From: Oscillatoria sp. SIO1A7
GTDB lineage: Bacteria > Cyanobacteriota > Cyanobacteriia > Cyanobacteriales > Laspinemataceae
Direction: 5' to 3'
DNA: 54,125 bases
Assembly (NCBI GenBank): GCA_010672965.1
Contig: JAAHFN010000045.1
Location: 1-54,125 of the forward strand
Under the pieces are notes generated by a model. The model made no database searches. It was not told the origin of the DNA and was given only the letters and a program-made list of their open reading frames with translations. A program made the translations under genes and the position numbers. Positions 43,193 to 52,767 of the stretch are shown here, piece by piece (position 1 is the first letter of the stretch; each line of letters begins with the position of its first letter).

Positions 43193-43567
43193 ATGAAGGC
43201 ACTAGAACTTCCAGAAGCTCATCGCCAGCGATATCAAGAATTTCAGCAAGCTTTGGAGCAACTGGCGATCGCGGCCAAAGCAGGGGAGCCCGATGGAGCT
43301 AAACTGGCAAAGTCATCTGAAGACTTACAACAGTTTTTCCAGCTCAAGATTTTGAGCTTGCCCTCGGAAGATTTGGCCCCATCTGCTCTCCCCTCGGTTC
43401 GCTCTTACCAGACAGAAATGCACAAGCAACTGCGACTCTTGGCCACAGACATGATGTTTGTTCGCGCTTCCCGACAAACTGCTACTCTAGAGGAGCGCCT
43501 CTCCCAAGTAAGAGCGCGCCTGCAAACTCTCATTGGTTACTGCGAAAAATTAATAATTCACAATTAA
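43193..43567 (+). CDS. patD: PatD-like protein (heterocyst frequency control family)
   Basis: A 124-residue helical protein. The phrases YQEFQQALEQLAIAAKAG, LQQFFQLKILSL and SYQTEMHKQLRLLATDMMFV match PatD, which in Anabaena binds FtsZ and affects heterocyst frequency; homologues also occur in filamentous non-heterocystous cyanobacteria. Only one start codon is well placed (ATG 43193). The zinc-ribbon gene follows 6 bp downstream on the same strand, so the two are probably cotranscribed. Confidence 0.75.
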   Translation: MKALELPEAHRQRYQEFQQALEQLAIAAKAGEPDGAKLAKSSEDLQQFFQLKILSLPSEDLAPSALPSVRSYQTEMHKQLRLLATDMMFVRASRQTATLEERLSQVRARLQTLIGYCEKLIIHN

Positions 43568-43573
43568 CAATTT

Positions 43574-44149
43574 ATGAAATCTCCTAAAAATAGAAATGTA
43601 GAGCTAGTCGAAACAGTTTTGTCAGATAATCTGCCTGCTTACCATTGCCCTGATTGTCAAGGAAATTGGATTCCAGGCGACAACTATGATGCTTGGAGAG
43701 CCCATAAACCTCAAGAAACGGTAGATCCGAGACTCATAAGAGGGGCTTGGGCTGAGGATTTTGTCCCCTCGGAGTACGATAAAAAAGCGGGGTTGTGCCC
43801 GACATGCGGTCGCTACTTAACCAGAGCAAAAGTGATGGTTAAGAATCCTTTTTATGTAGAGCGCTGTCACAGTTGCGGCGGCGGCGGCGGTATCTGGTGC
43901 GACGAGGGGGAGTGGGAAGTGCTGGAGTCTCTGGGATTGCACGATAAGGTGGAACTACTCTTTTCCGCTCAGTGGCAGGCAGAAGTGCGATCGGTGCAAT
44001 ACGCCGAAAAAGAGCGCGAGGCTTTGATTGAAAAACTCGGAGCGCAATTGGCCGAGCATATTTTTGAACTCGCAGAAGTTTTGGAGAGCCACCCTAACGG
44101 AGATTTTGGCGTATCTTATCTGATGCGACGCTTTGACAAGCCCCAGTAG
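43574..44149 (+). CDS. TFIIB-type zinc-ribbon protein
   Basis: A 191-residue protein with a first zinc ribbon split between Cys25/Cys28 (YHCPDCQGNWI) and Cys75/Cys78 (LCPTCGRYL), and a further cysteine group Cys98/Cys101/Cys109 (RCHSCGGGGGIWCDEGEW). This is the zf-TFIIB-like arrangement, repeated. The C-terminal 80 residues form charged helices (VQYAEKEREALIEKLG). The biological role is unknown; DNA, RNA or protein binding is possible. It follows patD closely. Confidence 0.82.
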   Translation: MKSPKNRNVELVETVLSDNLPAYHCPDCQGNWIPGDNYDAWRAHKPQETVDPRLIRGAWAEDFVPSEYDKKAGLCPTCGRYLTRAKVMVKNPFYVERCHSCGGGGGIWCDEGEWEVLESLGLHDKVELLFSAQWQAEVRSVQYAEKEREALIEKLGAQLAEHIFELAEVLESHPNGDFGVSYLMRRFDKPQ

Positions 44150-44394
44150 GCGATATGGCAGTAAGCGGTCAGCTCTCAGCTCTCAGCTCGAACGTCAAAG
44201 TCTTGCAATTTTAAGCAAAAGGCGCGTTTTGATTCCTGTCAAACACCTTAATCCGTCGTGCGATATTTTCCGGCCTTATAGAACTACGCATTAAAGTTAG
44301 GACTAATACGACTATCGCTTTGCACGGGGATTTGGCAATGCTGCGATAGAGCTGACTGCTGACCGCTGATTGCTGACTGCTATAACCGCCTAAA
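44150..44394. repeat. heptamers and an intact copy of the repeat that is split by the C element at 4.6 kb
   Basis: Bases 44165-44190 are CAGCTCTCAGC units. Bases 44213-44252, on the - strand, carry the same sequence as the joined flanks of the C-family element at 4625-4712 (AAGGTGTTTGACAGGAATC). Bases 44349-44382 are GCTGACTGCTGACCG units. Confidence 0.8.
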
Positions 44395-45132
44395 TTACGG
44401 AAGTAAAGCTCCGGCGCTGCCCAAGACTTGGCGCTGGGCGGCGAGCAATTCACCAATTCCTTTTTCTGCCACATCTAAAATGCTATTGAGCTGGCTGCGG
44501 CTAAAGCTTTCTTCTTCTGCAGTTCCCTGGATTTCGATCGCCTCCAAATTCTCGTTCATTACTATGTTAAAATCCACTGTAGCGGCTACATCTTCGGTGT
44601 AGTTTAAATCCAAAAAAGCTTCATTTTCTAAAAGTCCCACGGACACGGCTGCTATTTGGTGGCGGATGGGCGATCGCTCTAGTTCTCCTTGCTGTAGCAG
44701 CTTCTCGATCGCCATGACCAGAGCAACAAAACCGCCAGTAATTGAAGTAGTCCGAGTTCCCGCATCTGCCTGGAGCGCGTCCGCATCTACGATAATCGTG
44801 CGTTCTCCCAAAGCCTTCAAATCCAAAGCTGCCCGCAAGCTGCGCCCAATTAGCCTCTGGATTTCCTGGGTACGTCCCGATAACTTCATCAATTCCCGGG
44901 CCCCTCGAACTGGAGTGGCTCCCGGAAGCATTCGGTATTCTGCCGTGAGCCATCCCTGGCCGCTTTCTGCTAAAAATTTAGGCACTCCCGGCTGGATAGT
45001 TACATTACAAAGAATCTGAGTATCGCCGCAGCGCGTTAGAACCGACGCGGCGGCAAATCGAGTGAAGTCTTTCTCGAAACTAATCGGACGCAATCTATCG
45101 GGGGGTCTGCCATCAGGACGCTGCCAAGTCAT
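44395..45132 (-). CDS. rph: ribonuclease PH
   Basis: Phosphate-dependent 3' exoribonuclease that trims tRNA precursors. The 245-residue product has the family start [13 protein letters not shown], the catalytic core [14 protein letters not shown], the phosphate-binding [11 protein letters not shown] and the [15 protein letters not shown] block. Length and order match the family. Start ATG at 45132 (MTWQRPDGR). The adenylate kinase gene lies 210 bp upstream in the same direction. Confidence 0.96.
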   Translation of the reverse strand: MTWQRPDGRPPDRLRPISFEKDFTRFAAASVLTRCGDTQILCNVTIQPGVPKFLAESGQGWLTAEYRMLPGATPVRGARELMKLSGRTQEIQRLIGRSLRAALDLKALGERTIIVDADALQADAGTRTTSITGGFVALVMAIEKLLQQGELERSPIRHQIAAVSVGLLENEAFLDLNYTEDVAATVDFNIVMNENLEAIEIQGTAEEESFSRSQLNSILDVAEKGIGELLAAQRQVLGSAGALLP

Positions 45133-45343
45133 AAGTCGTCAATTGTCTCCTGGATTTCGCTTGCTGGTTAAATCGCTTGCTGGATTAAACGACGCTGTTT
45201 AAATAACTCGTTGTTTAAATCGCTGATTATAGCACTACGCATATTTGCTTAGAGTAACTTAAAGTTTGCCAAAGCTACATCCGGGCAATGCTGCTCAGAG
45301 GCTGATAGCTGAGAGGCTGACAGCTTACTGCTGTAAATGCCGC

Positions 45344-45910
45344 CTATCCTTTAGCGGGATCGACCCCTTGCAAAATTTCCTGTAAAACTCGATCTGGCGG
45401 TCCGGCTGCATCGATCGTAAGGAGGCGATCGCGATAGTCATAATATTCCAGGATTGGGATAGTGCGATCGTTAAATAAATCAATTCGGCGCTGGACTATT
45501 TCCTCTCTATCGTCCAGACGGCCATCTTGGCGATTGAGGCAGCGTTCCATCAGAACCGAGTCGGGCAATTTCAAGTAAATCGCCCAACGCAAGCGCTGGC
45601 CCAGCTCGTCTAGCAAAAAATCAAGCTCTTCCGCTTGAAAAGCCGTGCGAGGATAGCCATCGAGCAACCACCCCTTAGCGGTATCCGGTTGTACCAGTCG
45701 CTTGCGGATGAAAGAAATTATCGTCGGATCTGGCACCAGTTCTCCTTCTTCTACATAAGATTCTGCCTTTTTACCCAAATCTGTTTGAGCGGCGATTTCT
45801 TCTCGCAGAATCTCCCCGGTCGAAACCAAAGGGATACCCAACTTGCTGCATAGCAAAGCCGCTTGCGTTCCCTTACCGGCTCCCGGTCCTCCAAGAATTA
45901 CCAGTTTCAC
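45344..45910 (-). CDS. adk: adenylate kinase
   Basis: Interconverts ATP + AMP and 2 ADP. The 188-residue product has the P-loop GGPGAGKGTQA, the AMP-site DGYPRT block and a short lid (DGRLDDREEI) without the zinc-binding cysteines. Start choice: a strong AGGAG lies nine bases before the GTG at 45910 (MKLVILGGPG); the TTG at 45919 follows the AGGAG directly and would be too close. Located outside the ribosomal protein cluster where cyanobacterial adk genes often sit, so this may be a second copy. Confidence 0.94.
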   Translation of the reverse strand: MKLVILGGPGAGKGTQAALLCSKLGIPLVSTGEILREEIAAQTDLGKKAESYVEEGELVPDPTIISFIRKRLVQPDTAKGWLLDGYPRTAFQAEELDFLLDELGQRLRWAIYLKLPDSVLMERCLNRQDGRLDDREEIVQRRIDLFNDRTIPILEYYDYRDRLLTIDAAGPPDRVLQEILQGVDPAKG

Positions 45911-46423
45911 AAAACTCAACTCCTACTAGCACCCATTCAAGACTGTACTACTATTGCTCCTTTGCGCAAGGCGACTTGGTTTTAAGTTATGACTTTTAAG
46001 TTATGAATTTTAAGTTATGAGTTTTAAGTTATGAGTCTCGATCTATAAAGTTATGTTATTGGCAATTAGTAATATTTTGTTCGACTCCCATTTTCTCTAA
46101 CTCAATATTCAAAACTAAAAACTTATAAGTTGCTTTAGTTCCTATTTTCTGAAACTCAAAATTCTAAACTAAAAACTCATAGCTCGCTTTGGCTCCGATT
46201 CTCTGAAACAAAGCACTTTCAAAACTCATAATTGATAACTAACTTTGGCTCTATTGGTAACCCATAACATATAAATAATAAGGTACTTAAATTACATATA
46301 GCGTATTATTTTGTTAAAAATACCACAAAACACCAGATATTGTTGTATTATGATTATCGCACCCTATGGGTTTAGCCCAAGTAGATCTGGTATCAATATC
46401 CATTACGGCTTAAATTTTTGTTT
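45911..46423. other. A+T-rich gap with TTTTAAGTTATGA units
   Basis: Bases 45978-46035 contain four 14-16 bp units (TTTTAAGTTATGA). Bases 46085-46250 contain variants of AACTCAAAATTCAAAACTAA in the opposite sense. No gene or clear promoter is recognised; the last 60 bp hold the leader of the CobO-like gene. Confidence 0.6.
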
Positions 46424-46960
46424 ATGGTTGCACAGCTCGAAATTCCGACTCTCAAAAGTTCTAGTCCAGTTCCCTACGCAGTTAAAGGGCTAATCCAAGT
46501 TTTCACTGGACCCCAGCGCTGCTTTTTCACTAATGTCATGGCCGAAGCGCTTAGAATAGCAGGTCAGGGGACTCAAGTGCTAGCGATCCAGTTCCTCAAA
46601 GGGGGAAATAACCAGGGCCACGACCAGCCCGTTCGCCTCGGGCAAAATTTGGACTGGATTCGCTGCAACGTACCCCGCTGCATTGACACTCCCGAGCTAG
46701 ACGAAGTAGAAACAAGCTCTTTGCAGCAATTGTGGCAATTTACTCAAAGGGTCGTCTTTGAAGGTAAATATTCTCTCATAGTTCTGGATGAGTTAAGCTT
46801 GGCTATTAACTTCGGCCTCATTTCAGAAGCGGAAGTGCTGGCGCTTCTAGAAAAACGCCCCTCCCACCTGGATCTGATCTTAACTGGGCCAGATATGCCG
46901 CAAGCGTTGCTCGATATTGCCGACCAAATTACGGAAATCCGCCGCAGTTATAGGCCCTAG
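46424..46960 (+). CDS. CobO/CobA-like ATP:corrinoid adenosyltransferase family protein with altered P-loop
   Basis: A 178-residue protein with the overall pattern of CobA/CobO: a nucleotide loop (VFTGPQRCFFTNVMAEALR), VLAIQFLKGGNNQG, LDWIRCNVPRC and a Walker-B-like SLIVLDELSLAINFGLI, ending DIADQITEIRRSY. Normal CobA/CobO has GNGKGKTTA in the loop; here it reads FTGPQRCFF, lacking the Gly-Lys-Thr/Ser that binds phosphate. The change seems common in cyanobacterial relatives, so a different nucleotide mode or function is likely. The ATG at 46424 is preferred to the TTG at 46418. Confidence 0.75.
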   Translation: MVAQLEIPTLKSSSPVPYAVKGLIQVFTGPQRCFFTNVMAEALRIAGQGTQVLAIQFLKGGNNQGHDQPVRLGQNLDWIRCNVPRCIDTPELDEVETSSLQQLWQFTQRVVFEGKYSLIVLDELSLAINFGLISEAEVLALLEKRPSHLDLILTGPDMPQALLDIADQITEIRRSYRP

Positions 46961-47282
46961 GGAAAGTTTTAAGTTTTGAGTTTTGAGTTTTGAGTTAAAT
47001 ATTTGAGGACTTAGGCACTGATATAATCTGTAGGGGCAGTGCCCCCGGGAGAGCCCCGGTCTAGCACCAAATATAGAGACAATGCCTAAGTCCTGTATTG
47101 GTAATACAATGCGCCAAGGTGCAATTTGTGTTTTTTTTCGGCAGCGGTCGATAAGGCAAAACCCTTTTCAGTCTTGGTCTGGACGCTAAAAAGCCCCGCT
47201 CAAAAACCTAAATTATTTCCCTATCGCAGCATATAAACTCAAAACTCCGGTTAGCTCGAACTCAAAACTTAAAACTTAAAAC
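46961..47282. repeat. TTTTGAG units and C-family element
   Basis: TTTTGAGTTTTGAG units at 46970-46996 and their complement at 47235-47290 frame this gap. Bases 47006-47094 are a C-family element (AGGACTTAGGCA to TGCCTAAGTCCT). Bases 47100-47230 contain nothing recognised. Confidence 0.7.
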
Positions 47283-47918
47283 TCAAAACTCTGCCAGAGT
47301 CTTGCTCTTTTCTACCAATTCAATAAACTCCCCTCGGTAGCCATCTAAATCTGTGCCTTTCGATTGGTTGGCGAGCTGCAAGACTTGCTCGAAGCTGGCG
47401 TTTTCTTTGAATTGGGAATCCCTCAGTAGCATTACCAATTCTGCAACTGCCGCTGCGAACTTGAAGTGATTCGAGGCGTTTTCCAGTTTTGTAGCTCGGT
47501 CGAGTAGGGGGCTGCTGGATTAGCTGCGACTCAGTTGCATCGGGAGCTTTGTAGCGCAATTTCACCAGCATCAATTCGTTGTTATTGTTATTCTCGTTAC
47601 TATTGTAGGCAGCCGGCTCTGCTGGATTTTGTTGATATCTTAAGGAATTAAGGAATCGACTGCCGGCAATTGCACCGAGCTTTCTACGCCGACTGGAATA
47701 ATCTCGTAGAGAGCGGTTAAGGAATGTCCGGCTCCTAGCTCCCCTGCATCTTTGCTGTCGTCGTTAAAGTCTTGCGATCGCAGCAGTCGGTTTTCATAAC
47801 CAATCAAACGATAGGCTAGAACCTTGGCTGGATTGAATTATACTTGGATTTTGACATCTTTGGCAATAGTTAGCAAAGTAGCGCCCATTTCCAAGACCTA
47901 GACTTTTTTCGCTTCTAG
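47283..47918 (-). pseudogene. YfbK-type VWA/DUF3520 protein pseudogene (3' half only)
   Basis: Reading leftward across frames gives consecutive conserved blocks: EAKKV then [78 protein letters not shown]; and HFKFAAAVAELVMLLRDSQF to the end EFIELVEKSKTLAEF with a stop at 47283. These are the C-terminal half of YfbK-like VWA proteins. In-frame stops (at about 47898, 47838 and 47640) and a frameshift near 47515 break the frame, and the VWA domain itself is missing. Confidence 0.85.
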
Positions 47919-48721
47919 GGGGCGATCTATTATATAGGGAGGTAGCTGCCTACGCCGAAGAGTTTAGGACAGTTCAAAAGTGCCAAAGCTAGGCTCCGGA
48001 GCAATGCTGCGATCGAGCTGACTGCTGACCCGCTGCTTACTGCTATATATTAGCGATCGGTCAAAAGCTTAGATCGAGTCCGCAGGACCGTTATGAGGTT
48101 GCCTGAACTTTTAATGTAAAGTTTTGTTACAAATTTAACCCCATATCGCAAAATACGAATATAATCAAACTGTTCGCAACGAAAATATTGGCTTATGGAT
48201 GTTGCATTGTATTTTAGTAGCAAAGCTATTGACAATGTTAAGGTATCGAGACTATTGCCTTTTAAGGCTCTCCCAGGTTTGTAGGTAAGTGTTATATCGC
48301 TGGCGTCAAAACGGCGAACGGTTCTAGGGCAGACTGAGGACTGACCCTAGGTCTAATGTGGGTCCGTATAAAGGCTATTCTAGAGAGAGTTTCGGGGGTC
48401 GGTTTGCGAGCCCATATTTCTTGAAATGGCGTTAATACGATCCAAAATAACACGATATTCTGCTCGGTAAATCCTTGAATATGAAGAGATTGAAGAGATT
48501 GAATCTAATTGAAACGCCAGGACCAGTTTGAGTCTTTTTAGTTATAGCACTACGCAAATGAGTTAAGACATTTATAAATGGTCGTTCCTTAGTCAGATTA
48601 TACCTTTGACTTTTGAATGCATGACCTTTGACTTGCGCGTAGGGCTATGCTACGTCTGGATGCCAACAGCCAAAGCCAATTGAAAATTGCCAATTCCTTT
48701 ACTTATAGAGAGGTATTACTT
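47919..48721. other. lipoxygenase upstream region with B-family element
   Basis: GACTGCTGACC heptamers lie at 48020-48045. Bases 48240-48540 hold no recognised feature. Bases 48543-48649 are a B-family element (TATAGCACTACGCAAATG to CTTGCGCGTAGGGCTAT) ending 72 bp before the first lipoxygenase ATG. The alternative in-frame ATG at 48647 lies in this element and is rejected. Confidence 0.65.
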
Positions 48722-50590
48722 ATGACCTTCAAAGCAAAGACAGCCAGTGCATTAGATGAAGCAAGAAAAGAATACCAATACAACTACACCCACATAGAAC
48801 CGATCGCGATGGTAAATGAACTACCTTTGGGAGAATATCCTTCTCTAAGGTGGGTTATTTTGAATTTAAAAGAGGCTATTAAACTAGCAGTTAACTCTTT
48901 GAAAAACGATGAACAAGAGATAGTTACTTTTTTCAAAGGAATCGAAGAAGTAGTAAAAGAAGACTTAAAGAAACTTGGAAATAATATTAATGATGGTCAG
49001 ATTTTTGAATTGCTAAATTTCCTAAAAAGCGCGGGTCTTGAGTTGCTTGAAGAGAAGTTGCCTAAGGACTTAAATCAGATTCAATTAATGTTACTTGTGT
49101 ACCAAAAGATTGCAGGAGGAACTAACAAGATAGGTATTGCCCAGGAAGAAACTAGCGACCAAACCAGCAATCTTGATAAATACAACAACCTCTTCGTTAC
49201 TATAGATTTACCGGCGATCGCAGACAACTTTCAGGAAGATGAAACCTTCGCTTATATGCGAGTTGCCGGACCAAATCCCTTAACGATCGAACGGATGACC
49301 GAGCCCAATTCTAAGTTTCCGGTCACAGAGGAACAGTATAAGTCAGTAATGGGAGACGACGACTCCCTGGAGGTTGCTTTAGGGGAAGGTCGGGTCTATA
49401 TAGCCGACTATGCAATCCTTGACGGAGCTATTGACGGCACTTTCCCAGAGTATCAGAAGTACCTCTACGCGCCCTTGGCCATGTTTGCAGTGCCCAAAGG
49501 CACCGACAACAATCGAATGCTCAAGCCCGTGGCCATCCAGTGCCAACAAGAGCCCGGACCCGACAACCCGATCCTGACTCCGAAGAGCAATCCCAATTCC
49601 TGGATGTTCGCCAAAACCGTCGTGCAGATTGCGGATGGCAATTTCCACGAAGCCGTTAGCCACCTAGCACGCACTCACCTATTTATCGAACCCTTCGTTA
49701 TCGCCACCCACCGACAGTTATCAGACACACACCCCCTCAGCGTGCTGCTGCGCCCTCACTTTGAAGGCACTTTATTCATTAACAACGGCGCCCAAAAATC
49801 TCTGATTGCCAAGGAGGGCGGGGTAAACGGATTGCTAGCAGCAAGTATTGATTCCTCTCGGATTTTTACAGTCACAGGCTTGAAAACATATCCTTTCAAC
49901 GAGCAGATGTTAAGGGCTCAACTCGAACGCCGGGGCGTACTAGATACTAGCAAGTTGCCAGTCTATCCTTACCGCGACGATGCCCTTCTTCTCTGGGATG
50001 CTATCTATGAGTGGGTATCGGGTTACCTGAAGATTTATTACAAATCCGACCTAGATGTGCAGGGAGATACAGAACTTCAGGCATGGGGGGCAGATGTAAT
50101 AGGCTTTAAAGGCGGACGAGCTAACGGCTTCGGCTATGAAGGTACGGGCTCTATTACAACTCTGAGCTATCTAATTGAAGCTACGACTCTAATTATCTTC
50201 ACTGCCAGCGCCCAACATGCTGCTGTCAATTTTCCACAAAAAGACATAATGAGCTATGCACCGGCAATGCCTTTGGCAGGCTATGCTGCCGCTAGCTCTG
50301 TCAAGGAGGCGAGCGAACAAGATTTCCTCAAATTGTTACCCCCACTGCCTCAGGCACGGGGGCAATTGAATTTGGGGTGTTTGCTTGGTTCCGTGTATTA
50401 CACTCAATTAGGTAAATACAAGGACGATGATTTTGAGAAGGAAGACGTGAAACAACTCTTAAACCAGTTCAAAGCAAAACTTGACGAAATACAAGACAAA
50501 ATTAATCAACGCAATCAAGAGGCAAGTTATCTGCCTTATGCTTACGAATATTTGCTACCGACGAATATACCCCAGAGCATCAATGTTTAG
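48722..50590 (+). CDS. lipoxygenase, paralogue 1
   Basis: Non-heme iron dioxygenase that inserts O2 into polyunsaturated fatty acids to form hydroperoxides. The 622-residue product has an N-terminal helical part (about 1-170) and the catalytic domain. Iron ligands can be placed: His314 and His319 (SHLARTHLFIEPFVIATHRQ), His499 and Asn503 (QHAAVNFPQ), and the C-terminal carboxylate. The last residue is Val622 (IPQSINV) where nearly all lipoxygenases have Ile. The ATG at 48722 with a GAGG-like site (AGAGAGG) is used. No N-terminal PLAT/LH2 domain is apparent, as in several bacterial forms. Regiospecificity cannot be read from the sequence. Confidence 0.92.
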   Translation: MTFKAKTASALDEARKEYQYNYTHIEPIAMVNELPLGEYPSLRWVILNLKEAIKLAVNSLKNDEQEIVTFFKGIEEVVKEDLKKLGNNINDGQIFELLNFLKSAGLELLEEKLPKDLNQIQLMLLVYQKIAGGTNKIGIAQEETSDQTSNLDKYNNLFVTIDLPAIADNFQEDETFAYMRVAGPNPLTIERMTEPNSKFPVTEEQYKSVMGDDDSLEVALGEGRVYIADYAILDGAIDGTFPEYQKYLYAPLAMFAVPKGTDNNRMLKPVAIQCQQEPGPDNPILTPKSNPNSWMFAKTVVQIADGNFHEAVSHLARTHLFIEPFVIATHRQLSDTHPLSVLLRPHFEGTLFINNGAQKSLIAKEGGVNGLLAASIDSSRIFTVTGLKTYPFNEQMLRAQLERRGVLDTSKLPVYPYRDDALLLWDAIYEWVSGYLKIYYKSDLDVQGDTELQAWGADVIGFKGGRANGFGYEGTGSITTLSYLIEATTLIIFTASAQHAAVNFPQKDIMSYAPAMPLAGYAAASSVKEASEQDFLKLLPPLPQARGQLNLGCLLGSVYYTQLGKYKDDDFEKEDVKQLLNQFKAKLDEIQDKINQRNQEASYLPYAYEYLLPTNIPQSINV

Positions 50591-50840
50591 TTAAGGTAGA
50601 GGATGGAGAAGCGCAACGGGAGTTCGGCTTTTGCAGCCAACCCGCAAGCTTCTCCTTATAGCGTTTCTCAAATTGTAATGAATGAAAAGGGGCTAAGAAA
50701 TAACAAGAGCAACTATATATCTCTTAGCTCCGAATGGGAATTTCCGTACCCTCGTTGTGCGGGCTCCAGAAACCTCACATCAATTTGAGAAACGCTATGT
50801 CACTATAACACCAGCAAGCAATTGGCTAAATGACAATTAT
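50591..50840. repeat. A-family element between the two lipoxygenase genes
   Basis: Bases 50657-50798 are an A-family element (TATAGCGTTTCTCAAATTG to ATTTGAGAAACGCTATG). It fills most of the gap and supplies the false N-terminal extension of the second gene. The 42 bp left before the ATG contain no good ribosome-binding site. Confidence 0.8.
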
Positions 50841-52676
50841 ATGAAAAAACAACAAGAGAAATACCAATACAACTATACCTACATCGAACCGCTAGCGATG
50901 GTAGATAAAGTCCCGAAAGGACAGAATTTCTCTTTATGGTGGCTAGTTTTGGCTATAGTCCAGGTTTTAAAACTCGGGATAAATTATATAATTGCCAGAA
51001 TTTGCAACGGAGACGAAAAAGAAGAAATAAAGGCTGATATCGAGCGTTTATTTATAGAAAGTGCAAGGCAAGCAGAAGGAAGAAACGAGAGAAAAGAGAA
51101 AAGAAAAGAAACAGGTTACACCATAGGCATTAAATTATTTGGATATGTTTTAGATTTACTGCCGGATAGAAAGAATGATAATTTCTTTTTAAATTTGGCT
51201 GGAAAGGCTTTACTAATTTTCAAACAAAAAATTAGCGATAGAACCGATATTAACCTTGAAAAATACGAAAAACTCTTCGTTTCCCCTTTCTTGAAGTTAC
51301 CGGCGATCGCAAACAACTTTCAGGAAGACGAAACCTTCGCCTATATGCGAGTTGCCGGACCAAATCCGGTAGTAATCGAAAGGATGACCGAACCCAATCC
51401 TCGCTTTCCGGTCACCGAGGAACAGTACAAGCAAGTGATGGGATCTGACGACTCCCTGGAAGTCGCTCTAGGGGAAGGTCGGGTCTATATAGCAGACTAT
51501 GCAATCCTTGCCGAAGCTATTGACGGCACTTTCCCACAGTATCAAAAATACCTCTACGCGCCCTTGGCCATGTTTGCAGTGCCCAAAGGTACTGGGGACA
51601 ATCGAACGCTCAAACCCGTGGCCATCCAGTGCCAGCAAGAGCCAGGACCGGATAACCCGGTTGTGACTCCGAAGAGCAATCCCTATTCTTGGATGTTTGC
51701 CAAAACTGTCGTACAGGTTGCCGATGGCAACTACCACGAAGCCGTTACCCATCTAGCACGGACTCACCTATTTATCGAACCGTTCGTTATCGCCACCCAC
51801 CGACAGTTACCGGACAAACACCCCGTCAGCCTGTTGCTGCGCCCTCACTTTAAAGGTACTTTAGCAATTAACAATGCCGCCCAAGCTCGTCTTATTGCAC
51901 CTGGTGGCCCAGTAAATAAATTATTAGCAGCAACTATTGATAGCTCTCTGGCTTTTGCGGTAAAAGGCGTGCAAACATATCCTTTTAACAAGCAGATGTT
52001 AAGGGCTCAACTCGAACGCCGGGGCGTGCTAGATGCAAAGAATTTGCCAGTCTATCCTTACCGCGATGATGCCCTCAGAATTTGGGATGCTATCCATCAG
52101 TGGGTATCGAGTTACCTTAATATCTGTTATAACTCAGATTTAGAAGTGCAGGGAGATACAGAACTGCAAGCATGGGTCGCGGATTTAACAAGTTTTAACG
52201 GCGGACGAGTTATCGATTTCGGCGATCGTAAGGGTTCTATTCAAACCCTCGACTATCTTATCGAAGCTGCAACTCTAATTATCTTCACCTCTAGCGCCCA
52301 ACATGCTGCTGTCAATTTCCCCCAGAAAAGCATAATGAGCTATGCGCCAGCAATGCCTTTGGCAGGTTACGTTCCTGCTAGTTCTGTAAAAAATGGGACG
52401 GAGGAAGATTTTTTAAACTTGTTACCGCCAGTTACCCAGGCAAAGTGGCAGTTGTTGGTGACCTATTTGCTTGGTTCCGTGTATTACACTCAATTGGGTA
52501 AGTACGGCCTCTTGCATTTTCGCAAGTTAGGAGTGCAAACACCCCTGCGAGAGTTCCAAGAAAAACTTCGGGAGATAGAAACTGAAATAGAGCAGCGTAA
52601 TGCGGCGGCAAGTTATCTTCCTTATGCTTATGAGTATCTACTACCGTCGAAGATTCCCCAGAGTATCAATATTTAG
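50841..52676 (+). CDS. lipoxygenase, paralogue 2
   Basis: A 611-residue lipoxygenase very similar to paralogue 1 from about residue 160 to the end. Iron ligands are His304 and His309 (THLARTHLFIEPFVIATHRQ), His488 and Asn492 (QHAAVNFPQ) and the C-terminal Ile611 (IPQSINI), the normal residue. The N-terminal ~150 residues differ clearly from paralogue 1: apart from the shared start (YQYNYTYIEPLAMV) the region is more basic (RNERKEKRKETG) and holds an extra hydrophobic helix (WWLVLAIVQVLKLGINYII), which may bring the enzyme to a membrane. The ATG at 50841 is used; the frame from 50757 begins inside the MITE. Confidence 0.92.
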   Translation: MKKQQEKYQYNYTYIEPLAMVDKVPKGQNFSLWWLVLAIVQVLKLGINYIIARICNGDEKEEIKADIERLFIESARQAEGRNERKEKRKETGYTIGIKLFGYVLDLLPDRKNDNFFLNLAGKALLIFKQKISDRTDINLEKYEKLFVSPFLKLPAIANNFQEDETFAYMRVAGPNPVVIERMTEPNPRFPVTEEQYKQVMGSDDSLEVALGEGRVYIADYAILAEAIDGTFPQYQKYLYAPLAMFAVPKGTGDNRTLKPVAIQCQQEPGPDNPVVTPKSNPYSWMFAKTVVQVADGNYHEAVTHLARTHLFIEPFVIATHRQLPDKHPVSLLLRPHFKGTLAINNAAQARLIAPGGPVNKLLAATIDSSLAFAVKGVQTYPFNKQMLRAQLERRGVLDAKNLPVYPYRDDALRIWDAIHQWVSSYLNICYNSDLEVQGDTELQAWVADLTSFNGGRVIDFGDRKGSIQTLDYLIEAATLIIFTSSAQHAAVNFPQKSIMSYAPAMPLAGYVPASSVKNGTEEDFLNLLPPVTQAKWQLLVTYLLGSVYYTQLGKYGLLHFRKLGVQTPLREFQEKLREIETEIEQRNAAASYLPYAYEYLLPSKIPQSINI

Positions 52677-52767
52677 GCGATCGCAGTAAGCAGTCAGCTC
52701 TCAGCAGCCAGCGGTCAGCACGAGTAAGGCAGAACAAGCTTTGGCTAACTTTGAATTATCCGAAGCT

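Noticed and set aside
48647-48721. Upstream ATG of lipoxygenase 1
   Set aside because: It lies in the right end of a B-family element; the ATG at 48722 has a better ribosome-binding site and matches paralogue 2.
49379-49663. Minus-strand frames within the lipoxygenase genes (also 51468-51752)
   Set aside because: Antisense shadows; the same frame appears in both paralogues only because the coding strand is conserved.
50757-50840. Upstream start of lipoxygenase 2
   Set aside because: The first 14 codons are MITE sequence.
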